12,129 nt of DNA from an uncultured Eubacteriales bacterium (lineage in GTDB: Bacteria > Bacillota > Clostridia > Lachnospirales > Lachnospiraceae): contig CACZSO010000296.1 in assembly GCA_902783795.1 (NCBI GenBank), positions 1 through 12,129 on the forward strand, written 5' to 3'. Below, piece by piece: positions 6,601 to 12,129 of this stretch (its first letter is position 1; the number at the start of each line of letters is the position of its first letter). A model generated the notes under the pieces. That model was not told the DNA's origin. It made no database searches and worked only from the letters and a program-made list of their open reading frames with translations. Made by a program: the position numbers and the translations under genes.

Positions 6601-6810
6601 AGAACCTGCTGTTTTTTCAGAATAAACAAAGCGATCGGCACCGACTATCTTATGCCTGATCTGGAATGAGGCGTCTGCTTTCCCAAGTACAATGGATCGG
6701 GTCTTCGATATGGGCACGCCAACACCGGTGATTTTACGCCTTCCACCAATAAAATTTTAAAATGTTTCGGCCAGAAGAACAGCAACAAATCAATAAAGAT
6801 TTTGATCTGA
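6601..6810 (+). pseudogene. Possible decayed coding scrap
   Basis: In one + frame this stretch reads KAIGTDYLMPDLE, a TGA at 6667, then FPKYNGSGLRYGHANTGD and FTPSTNKILKCFGQKN, ending in TGA at 6808-6810. The composition (Gly, Tyr, Asn, Pro-rich turns) looks like protein rather than AT-rich spacer, and there is no start codon with a ribosome binding site. I do not recognise the family. It may be the remains of a gene lost before the serpin gene, or chance. Confidence 0.25.
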
Positions 6811-6910
6811 AAGTAACATGTCAGTGATTTTGATGTCTATATAGATAGGCGGCAAAAAACTACACCTTAGCAAATCAGAGCCGTCCGAAAAAGAGATGAG
6901 GTAAACTGCC

Positions 6911-8650
6911 ATGAAAAGAAGTCTTGTACTGATTCTTGCTGCATTGATGATCATAATAACTTCCTGTTCACAGAAAACACCCGACATCAAAAGCACGTCG
7001 GATAATCCGGGAAATGTGCAGATTCCCAACCCCTGGGTGGACTGCGCTTCGCTGAGTGAGGCAGCCCGGCTGGCAGGTTTTGACATTGCCATTCCTGGTT
7101 CCTTTGATGGCTATCCGAATAAGATGATCCAGGCTATAGAAAAGTCCATGATCCAGGTACTGTATTTTGACGGAGATCCTGACGGACAGGACACTGGTAT
7201 GATCATGATCCGGAAAGGCGCAGGAAGCGGCGATATTTCCGGCGACTATAACGAGTATGCTGAAAAAGAAACCGTAAAGATGCATGGCCTGGACGTTCTG
7301 TTGAGGGGAGACAAGGGGCTCGTATACAGTGCAAGCTGGGAGAGTGATGGCTATTCTTTTGCCATAAATGCTGATAAAGGCCTGAGCAGGGATGCTCTTT
7401 CAGATGCGATCGAAGAAATGATCACTGTAGTCGGATACGAAGGACCTTCTTCCGTACATTGGGCTGAAAACATGAGCTTCAGGAAAATTGAGAACATTAA
7501 ACCGACGTTGTCTGCGTCTTCTTTTGACGAACGTTTCCTCAAGTTTATTTCTGAAAGAGCCGACGGTAACTATATGGCATCTCCGCTGTCCTTCCGTTAT
7601 GCGTTGGGGCTGCTTCTGGCCGGAGCAGAAGGCGACACAAAAACGGAACTCTTAAGCGCGCTTGGCGTCCAGTCTGAAGAAGCATGGACAGCGTACTGCC
7701 TGGATTTTAATGGTTTCGTCGAGTATTTCGCATCTGACCTTGAGCGTGACATTGTGGAATATAAAGAGCAGGTAAAAGAAGGCTGGCTTCCTCAGAACAG
7801 CCCGGAGCCTTTCCGTGCGCTTCGTGTCGCCAACTCTGTCTGGAAAGCGGACTGGGTCCGGGAGGACTTTAAGGAAGCCTTTCGGGAATCTATCGAGAAA
7901 AACTATGCCGCTGAATACCGCTTCTTTACGCAGGCCGATGCTGTCGAAAAGATCAATGAATGGGCGGATATTAAGACAGAACATTTGATCCCGAAACTCC
8001 TTTCGGATGATTACCCTACTGAAGAACTGGCCATCGTTCTTATGAACGCGCTGTATTTCAAAGATTCCTGGCAGACCTCTTTTGCAGAGTATTTGACGCA
8101 GGAAGGGGATTTCCACGCCCGGAACGGTAAGACGACCCGGAAAGAATTCATGACTTCAGAGGATCAATACACTTATTTTGAAGATGAAACCACGAAACTG
8201 GTGATCCTGCCCATGGACAGTGGCGTTTCCATGGCCTTCGTGCTCGGTTCCACGGAAGGACTCGGAGAGAAGATTTCCCGGGCAAGCCAAGAGTCTGTGA
8301 AAGTCACGATTCCAAAAATAGATCTGGAAACAGACTTCTCCAACAAAGAACTGGTGGACTTCCTGAAGAAGTATGGGGTCAGCCTTGCTTTCGACGGGGA
8401 CAGCGCAGATTTTTCCGCTATGATCGATCATCCGGTCTATGTCAGTGATATTATCCAGAAGACCCGCATCAAACTGGACGAGGAAGGTGTTGAAGCGGCG
8501 GCCGTGACGGCCATCATGATGGATGAATGTGCCGCAATCGAACCGCAGGAAGCGAAGGAATTCACAGCCGATCAGCCTTTTTCATTCTACATCTATACGA
8601 CCTGCAATGATACATCAGCTATCCTGTTTGCCGGAGAGATCATTGAATGA
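6911..8650 (+). CDS. Serpin lipoprotein with N-terminal DUF4367-like domain
   Basis: 579-aa exported protease inhibitor. Residues 1-19 form a lipoprotein signal with lipobox ITSC (lipidated Cys19), and a Ser/Asp-rich linker follows. Residues about 38-185 resemble the DUF4367-like domain common in lachnospiraceal lipoproteins (NPWVDCASLSEAARLAGFDI). The serpin domain fills about 200-579, with MNALYFKDSWQTSF, VTIPKIDLETDFSN, VSDIIQKTRIKLDEEG and a C-terminal FSFYIYTTCNDTSAILFAGE. The hinge (Glu524 to Ala534) is EEGVEAAAVTA, rich in small residues as needed for an inhibitory serpin; counting from Gly526 as P15 puts Cys540 at P1 and Ala541 at P1'. It should trap serine or cysteine proteases at the cell surface, perhaps host ones. 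It stands alone between a divergent operon and a hairpin. The fusion of the two domains is unusual in my reading; the target is unknown. Confidence 0.9.
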   Translation: MKRSLVLILAALMIIITSCSQKTPDIKSTSDNPGNVQIPNPWVDCASLSEAARLAGFDIAIPGSFDGYPNKMIQAIEKSMIQVLYFDGDPDGQDTGMIMIRKGAGSGDISGDYNEYAEKETVKMHGLDVLLRGDKGLVYSASWESDGYSFAINADKGLSRDALSDAIEEMITVVGYEGPSSVHWAENMSFRKIENIKPTLSASSFDERFLKFISERADGNYMASPLSFRYALGLLLAGAEGDTKTELLSALGVQSEEAWTAYCLDFNGFVEYFASDLERDIVEYKEQVKEGWLPQNSPEPFRALRVANSVWKADWVREDFKEAFRESIEKNYAAEYRFFTQADAVEKINEWADIKTEHLIPKLLSDDYPTEELAIVLMNALYFKDSWQTSFAEYLTQEGDFHARNGKTTRKEFMTSEDQYTYFEDETTKLVILPMDSGVSMAFVLGSTEGLGEKISRASQESVKVTIPKIDLETDFSNKELVDFLKKYGVSLAFDGDSADFSAMIDHPVYVSDIIQKTRIKLDEEGVEAAAVTAIMMDECAAIEPQEAKEFTADQPFSFYIYTTCNDTSAILFAGEIIE

Positions 8651-8674
8651 TCCCGTATAAGGCTGGTCATACCG

Positions 8675-8724
8675 AATATTCCCTTATCTTTGTCATTACC
8701 GGCGAAGTTAAGGGAATATTTTAT
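8675..8724 (+). terminator. Hairpin terminator after the serpin gene
   Basis: AATATTCCCTTA (8675-8686) pairs perfectly with TAAGGGAATATT (8709-8720), a 12-bp stem with a 22-base loop, followed by TTAT. It lies 25 bases after the serpin stop. The long loop and short T run make it less ideal than a textbook terminator, but nothing else in the gap would serve. Confidence 0.65.
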
Positions 8725-8754
8725 TCCTGCCAAGAACCGACTTTTCTGGAATGC

Positions 8755-8783
8755 TTGACGATTTTTCAACTTCGGGGTATCAT
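8755..8783 (+). promoter_or_regulatory. Sigma-A-type promoter of the EIIC-methyltransferase pair
   Basis: TTGACG (8755-8760) and TATCAT (8778-8783) are separated by exactly 17 bases, each one mismatch from consensus. Transcription would start near 8790, about 28 bases before the EIIC start codon. No operator-like repeat was seen around it. Confidence 0.72.
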
Positions 8784-8817
8784 TAGAAGCAATCAGAACA
8801 GGAAAGGAGAAGCATAA

Positions 8818-9906
8818 ATGAAGGGATTTAAAGCTTTTCTAAAGAAGAAAGATATAGAGATTTCTTTAAAACGCTATGGAATAGATGCGCTGGGCGCCAT
8901 GGCCCAGGGTCTTTTCTGTTCACTTCTGATAGGCACCATCATCAGCACCATCGGAACTCAGTTTAACATTGGCTTTTTGATAAAACCGGTGGCTACCGTC
9001 GGAGATACTTCCTATACGGTGGGCAGCCTTGCTTCTGCCATGTCCGGCCCGGCCATGGCTGTTGCCATCGGATATGCCTTGAAATGTCCTCCGCTGGTAT
9101 TGTTCTCCATGATCACCGTGGGCTTCGCCTCCAACGCCTTAGGCGGCGCCGGCGGTCCACTGGCCGTACTTATCATCGCTATCATTTCTGCGGAATTCGG
9201 CAAAGCTGTCTCTAAAGAAACAAAGGTCGATATCCTTGTGACCCCGCTGGTCACCATCGGCATCGGTGTGTTTTTAAGCTGGCTCATCGCCCCGCCCATC
9301 GGCAAAGCTGCCCGTTGGGTCGGCGATCTTATCATGTGGGCCACTGAGCTCCAGCCCTTCCTGATGGGCATTTTAGTGGCCGTCCTGGTGGGTATGGCCC
9401 TGACATTGCCCATTTCTTCCGCCGCTATCTGTGCTGCTTTGGGACTTACCGGCCTGGCCGGGGGCGCTGCGGTGGCGGGCTGCTGCTGTCAGATGATCGG
9501 TTTCGCGGTGATCTCTTTCAAAGAGAACCGGTGGGGCGGCCTGGTGTCTCAGGGCATCGGCACCTCCATGCTGCAGATGGGCAATATCGTGAAGAACCCG
9601 CGGATCTGGATCGCGCCTACCCTGGCTTCCGCTGTGGCCGGTCCTATTTCCACCTGTCTTTTCAAGCTGCAGATGAACGGTGCTCCGGTCTCCTCCGGCA
9701 TGGGCACTTGCGGTCTGGTAGGTCAGATAGGTGTCTACACCGGCTGGGTCAATGATGTGGCCTCCGGTGTGAAAGCTGGCATCACCGCCTTTGACTGGAT
9801 CGGCCTGGTCATGATATCCTTCATCCTCCCGGCTGTCTTGTCCCTGGTCTTCCACCTTTTCGTGAAAAACCTGGGCTGGGTCAAAGAAGGAGATATGAAG
9901 CTTTAA
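8818..9906 (+). CDS. Orphan PTS EIIC-like membrane protein (PTS_EIIC_2 / PfoR-like)
   Basis: 362-aa polytopic membrane protein of the PTS_EIIC_2 type, which includes the Clostridium perfringens PfoR protein. It is rich in Gly/Ala helices, with family-typical stretches such as GSLASAMSGPAMAVAIGYAL, GFASNALGGAGGPLAVLI, LPISSAAICAALGLTGLAGG and KNPRIWIAPTLASAVAGP, and the C-terminal GAPVSSGMGTCGLVGQIG segment. No EIIA or EIIB domain is fused or encoded nearby, so phosphorylation-coupled sugar uptake is not supported; it may be a facilitator or a regulator, as proposed for PfoR. It has an AAAGGAG ribosome binding site eight bases before the ATG and a good promoter upstream. The methyltransferase gene follows after 26 bases and is probably cotranscribed. 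A CCC run (GCCCQMIG in DNA-encoded form AGCCCQMIG) inside a helix region is unusual for the family. Confidence 0.85.
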   Translation: MKGFKAFLKKKDIEISLKRYGIDALGAMAQGLFCSLLIGTIISTIGTQFNIGFLIKPVATVGDTSYTVGSLASAMSGPAMAVAIGYALKCPPLVLFSMITVGFASNALGGAGGPLAVLIIAIISAEFGKAVSKETKVDILVTPLVTIGIGVFLSWLIAPPIGKAARWVGDLIMWATELQPFLMGILVAVLVGMALTLPISSAAICAALGLTGLAGGAAVAGCCCQMIGFAVISFKENRWGGLVSQGIGTSMLQMGNIVKNPRIWIAPTLASAVAGPISTCLFKLQMNGAPVSSGMGTCGLVGQIGVYTGWVNDVASGVKAGITAFDWIGLVMISFILPAVLSLVFHLFVKNLGWVKEGDMKL

Positions 9907-9932
9907 AAAGCGGTGTTTTCGGAGGTTCCTGC

Positions 9933-10697
9933 ATGGAATTCAGAAAGATCTTTGATACGATCCCTGAACAGTTCGATAAGTTCAGGCCCAGATACAGCCA
10001 GGAATTATTTGACTATCTGATCGACTTTGCAAAGATCGGTCCAGAGAAAAAAGTTCTGGAATTAGGTCCGGGAACCGGCCAGGCGACAGATCCTATTCTA
10101 AGAACAGGCTGCGATTATAATGCCATCGAGCTAGGGGAACATCTGTATGCAAGAATGCAGGAAAAATACAGCCGCTTTTCCAACTTCCATATCGTAAATG
10201 ATGATTTCATCACTCATGATTTCGGCCGACAGAAATTTGATATGATCTATTCCGCCGCAACCATACAGTGGATCCCGGAAGAAGTGGCTTTTTCAAAGAC
10301 TTATGAACTGCTTTACCCGGGCGGGGTTCTGGCCATGATACTGACAAAGGCAGATTATAAAACGCCGAACGAAGATCTTTATCAGAAGATCCAGAAGATA
10401 TATGATCAGTATTTTAAGCCGGCCATTCCTTATACCCATGGCAGTTTCAAATATGATGCCGCTCTAAACTATGGTTATATAGATTTTCAGCGGCATGATT
10501 TCCATGGAAGGCGCGAAATGGATCCGGACGAGTATGTCTCTTTCTGCGGTACCCACTGCGATCATATTGTCATTCCGGAACCTTATAAGACACAGTTCTT
10601 CGAAGGGCTTCGGAATGTGGTCCGGGAAAACAGCGGCAAAGTGGTGTTTGAGGACATTTATATCCTATATTTAGCAAAAAAGCCTTTCACTCGGTAA
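9933..10697 (+). CDS. Class I SAM-dependent methyltransferase
   Basis: 254-aa cytosolic methyltransferase of the Methyltransf_11/25 group. The SAM-binding motif I is VLELGPGTGQAT (residues 41-52), with an acidic residue at the end of the second strand (IELGEH) and a post-motif segment FDMIYSAATIQWIPEE. The N-terminus FDTIPEQFDKFRPRYS and the C-terminal YILYLAKKP are typical of this uncharacterised bacterial group. The substrate cannot be told; small molecules are usual. GGAGG lies seven bases before the ATG, and the gene follows the EIIC-like gene with a 26-base gap, so it probably shares its promoter. Confidence 0.88.
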   Translation: MEFRKIFDTIPEQFDKFRPRYSQELFDYLIDFAKIGPEKKVLELGPGTGQATDPILRTGCDYNAIELGEHLYARMQEKYSRFSNFHIVNDDFITHDFGRQKFDMIYSAATIQWIPEEVAFSKTYELLYPGGVLAMILTKADYKTPNEDLYQKIQKIYDQYFKPAIPYTHGSFKYDAALNYGYIDFQRHDFHGRREMDPDEYVSFCGTHCDHIVIPEPYKTQFFEGLRNVVRENSGKVVFEDIYILYLAKKPFTR

Positions 10698-10813
10698 AAT
10701 ATCTGTATAAAGAAAAACCGCAGCCTCAACTGCCGGATGGGGAATATGTGATATTGAAAAATGACAGGTCCCGAGAATTGGTGTGCGAGATTTTTGGAAA
10801 AAACAAAATCTGA
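10652..10813 (+). pseudogene. Probable remnant of a coding sequence after the methyltransferase
   Basis: A + frame different from the methyltransferase's stays open for about 54 codons and ends in TGA at 10811-10813. Its last part reads VKYLYKEKPQPQLPDGEY then VILKNDRSRELVCEIFGKNK, which looks like the genuine C-terminus of a protein. There is no plausible start codon, and the frame overlaps the end of the methyltransferase. It may be the tail of a deleted gene. The family is not recognised. Confidence 0.3.
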
Positions 10814-10853
10814 CGGATATTTAATGCGAGGTCCGATCATATCGGTAAAAATT

Positions 10854-10873
10854 AACGGAGGCACTCCGTTTTT
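10854..10873. terminator. Bidirectional intrinsic terminator between the methyltransferase and rsmG
   Basis: AACGGAG (10854-10860) pairs with CTCCGTT (10864-10870) around a three-base loop, with TTTTT on the right (10869-10873) for + transcription and AATTTTT on the other strand for - transcription. It abuts the rsmG stop codon, so it should end both convergent transcripts. Confidence 0.8.
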
Positions 10874-11639
10874 ACAGAGGTTCCTTATCTATTTTCTTTG
10901 AGCGGCGGGGGTATTTTTCAGGAGTTGCGCTGACTTTCCTGATCAAAAGCAGAGACCGTTTAGAACCATCGGGAAGCACGAATTTCTCTGTTTTTTCCAG
11001 CTCACCACCCAGAACGGCCAATGCGTTTTCCGAGGCTTTACATTCTTCTTCCACATCCCCTGATTTATACGCGGCAAACAGCCCTCCGGTCTTTACGAAG
11101 GGCAGACAATATTCAGCCAGCACCGGGAGATAGGCTACGGCGCGAGAAACCGCCAGGTCATAGCTTTCCCGGTGCTTTTTTACCACATCTTCAGCACGGC
11201 CGTGTACTGTTTCCGCTTCACGTAATCCGGTGGCACGTATCACCTCATCCAGAAAATCGATCCTTTTCTGCAGCGCGTCCAGCAGTGTCAGCCGGATCTC
11301 CGGCCGCAGGATCTTGAGCGGCAGTCCAGGGAACCCGGCACCGGTCCCGATATCGATCACAGAGTATCGGATCTCTTCGTTAAACCCCTCTTCGGATCTC
11401 TCCTGTTTCTTATTATCTCCTTCGGGAATCCTGACGGCTGCATCTATATATTTCCACAGCATTACAGAATCCAGGAAATGCTTAACGCAGACTTCTTCCC
11501 AGGAAGTGATGGCCGTCAGGTTCATCACTTTGTTCCGCTCAGTTAAAAGCTCATAGTAGTTTTGAAACTGTGTCAGCTGCAGTTCTGATAAAGAAAAGTG
11601 TTCTGTTGTAAAAACTGTATCAAGATAATTTTCCGTCAT
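10872..11639 (-). CDS. rsmG: 16S rRNA (guanine-527 N7) methyltransferase RsmG
   Basis: 255-aa RsmG (GidB), which methylates G527 of 16S rRNA using SAM; its loss is known to cause low-level streptomycin resistance. Family landmarks are NKVMNLTAI (36-44), KHFLDS (53-58), the SAM motif VIDIGTGAGFPG (94-105), LLDALQKRIDFLDEV, and SRAVAYLPVLAEYCLP. RsmG is typically about 240 aa; here a charged stretch (residues 67-91, PEGDNKKQERSEEGFNEE) is inserted before the SAM motif, and the C-terminus ends in a basic KYPRRSKK tail. A strong AGAGGAGA ribosome binding site lies directly before the ATG. It follows mnmG on the same strand, the usual order in Firmicutes, with a 160-base gap. Confidence 0.96.
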   Translation of the reverse strand: MTENYLDTVFTTEHFSLSELQLTQFQNYYELLTERNKVMNLTAITSWEEVCVKHFLDSVMLWKYIDAAVRIPEGDNKKQERSEEGFNEEIRYSVIDIGTGAGFPGLPLKILRPEIRLTLLDALQKRIDFLDEVIRATGLREAETVHGRAEDVVKKHRESYDLAVSRAVAYLPVLAEYCLPFVKTGGLFAAYKSGDVEEECKASENALAVLGGELEKTEKFVLPDGSKRSLLLIRKVSATPEKYPRRSKKIDKEPL

Positions 11640-11799
11640 TCTCCTCTTCTTTCCTTTTCTTCACATATAATCTTAAAAAACCATTTTATGCTTTTCTTTA
11701 TCGGTTCCGGACTGCCTGCTGACATTTCCTCTGAAAAAAAACTCTATATGCGGCAGCAGACTGACCACTATCTTACAATGATTCCAGCTGCGATCATTC
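11640..11799. other. 160-bp gap between mnmG and rsmG
   Basis: On the - strand it holds a run of eight T (complement of 11734-11741) without a good adjoining stem, and an ATG-started frame of 29 codons (11725-11636) whose stop overlaps the rsmG start in an ATGA. That small frame lacks a well-placed ribosome binding site, so I do not call it a gene. No convincing promoter for rsmG was seen; it is probably read through from mnmG. Confidence 0.4.
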
Positions 11800-12129
11800 T
11801 CATTCCGTACTTTTTTGAATTTTCTGCAGCCAGATGACCAGCACTGACAAATCTGCCGGGGAAACGCCTGCGATTCGGGAGGCCTGACCGATGGATGCCG
11901 GACGGATCTTCTTTAATTTCTGCCGGGCCTCGATCCGGAGACTGGGTACTTCATCGTAATCCAGGTCTTCCGGTATCAGCCGTTTTTCCATCTTTTTAAA
12001 CTGTTCCACCTGCCGTTCCTGACGCTCGATATAACCGGCATACTTGATCTGTATATTGACCTGTTCCCGGACCCGTTCCGGCAGATCCGGACGTTCCGGA
12101 TCGTACTCAGCCACAGCTTCATAGGAAAG
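11800..12129 (-). CDS. mnmG: tRNA uridine-5-carboxymethylaminomethyl modification enzyme MnmG, C-terminal part, 5' truncated by window edge
   Basis: Last 109 codons of MnmG (GidA), the FAD enzyme that with MnmE installs the cmnm5 group on wobble uridines of certain tRNAs. The frame is open to the window edge, so the start is outside. The C-terminal helical domain that contacts MnmE and tRNA is plain: DPERPDLPERVREQVNIQIK, YAGYIERQERQVEQFKKME, IPEDLDYDEVPSL, and KIRPASIGQASRIAGVSPAD. These are close to the family consensus. rsmG lies downstream on the same strand, the classic gidA-gidB order. Confidence 0.97.
   Translation of the reverse strand, partial: LSYEAVAEYDPERPDLPERVREQVNIQIKYAGYIERQERQVEQFKKMEKRLIPEDLDYDEVPSLRIEARQKLKKIRPASIGQASRIAGVSPADLSVLVIWLQKIQKSTE

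Larger units (their letters stand above)
6466..6910. other. 445-bp divergent intergenic region between sdpR and the serpin gene
   Basis: The left third holds the sdpR ribosome binding site, promoter and two palindromes. The middle (6601-6810) is mostly open in one + frame apart from one TGA at 6667 and reads like a scrap of old coding sequence, described separately. The right end carries the serpin ribosome binding site (GATGAGG, about nine bases before ATG 6911). I could not find a convincing -35/-10 pair for the serpin gene; a TATATAG near 6838-6844 lacks a matching -35. No tRNA or riboswitch-like structure was recognised. Confidence 0.5.

Noticed and set aside
6754..6763. ATTTTAAAAT perfect 10-bp palindrome upstream of the serpin gene, considered as a third SdpR site
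   Set aside because: It is too short and simple to stand out in AT-rich spacer, and it does not match the full 20-bp pattern of the two sites at the sdpR promoter.
8818..9906. A functional PTS sugar transporter
   Set aside because: No EIIA, EIIB or HPr-related domain is present in the protein or its neighbours, so only an EIIC-like membrane protein can be supported.
11636..11725. 29-codon ORF on the - strand between mnmG and rsmG, with its stop overlapping the rsmG start
   Set aside because: An AGAGG lies only about two bases before the ATG, too close for a ribosome binding site, the frame is closed just upstream, and such short frames occur by chance.

Overview
The window looks like chromosomal DNA of an anaerobic Firmicute of the Clostridia, most likely a Lachnospiraceae-type gut bacterium. 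The grounds are strong GGAGG-type ribosome binding sites, sigma-A-like promoters, an SdpR/SdpI pair, a serpin lipoprotein with an N-terminal domain that I associate with Lachnospiraceae, a PfoR-like EIIC protein, and the housekeeping order mnmG-rsmG. The assignment is an inference, since no rRNA or species marker is present. I saw no CRISPR array, tRNA, IS element or rRNA.

Region 1 (1-4688, + strand) is the most striking part. It is one tightly packed operon of six visible genes: the end of a solute-binding protein, an SsuC/TauC-type permease, a very compact ABC ATPase, a NifH-like iron protein, and two different NifD/NifK-like subunits of 403 and 339 aa. From the ATPase onward every gene starts inside an ATGA overlap with the stop of the gene before it. 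The arrangement suggests a transporter that brings in a small substrate and a nitrogenase-like two-component reductase that reduces it. The iron protein keeps all expected motifs. The DK-like pair is much shorter than true NifDK and has an asymmetric cysteine set (three cluster-type Cys in one subunit, two in the other). No nitrogen-fixation genes are visible, so this should not be read as nitrogen fixation. The substrate cannot be told from the sequence.

Region 2 (4710-6570, - strand) is a three-gene operon converging on region 1: an ArsR-family SdpR-type repressor, an SdpI-family membrane protein and a YhfC-family putative intramembrane protease, again joined by ATGA overlaps. A near-consensus promoter lies upstream, bracketed by two closely similar 20-bp AT-rich palindromes that are good candidates for the SdpR operator. 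No sdpABC toxin genes are present.

Region 3 (6911-8724, + strand) is a single gene for an exported lipoprotein serpin with an N-terminal DUF4367-like domain, followed by a hairpin. The 445-bp gap before it holds the sdp promoter and perhaps a decayed gene scrap.

Region 4 (8755-10870, + strand) has a near-consensus promoter, an orphan EIIC-like (PfoR-type) membrane protein and a SAM-dependent methyltransferase, then a short decayed coding scrap and a bidirectional terminator. Region 5 (10872-12129, - strand) is the housekeeping pair mnmG (3' end only) and rsmG, converging on region 4.
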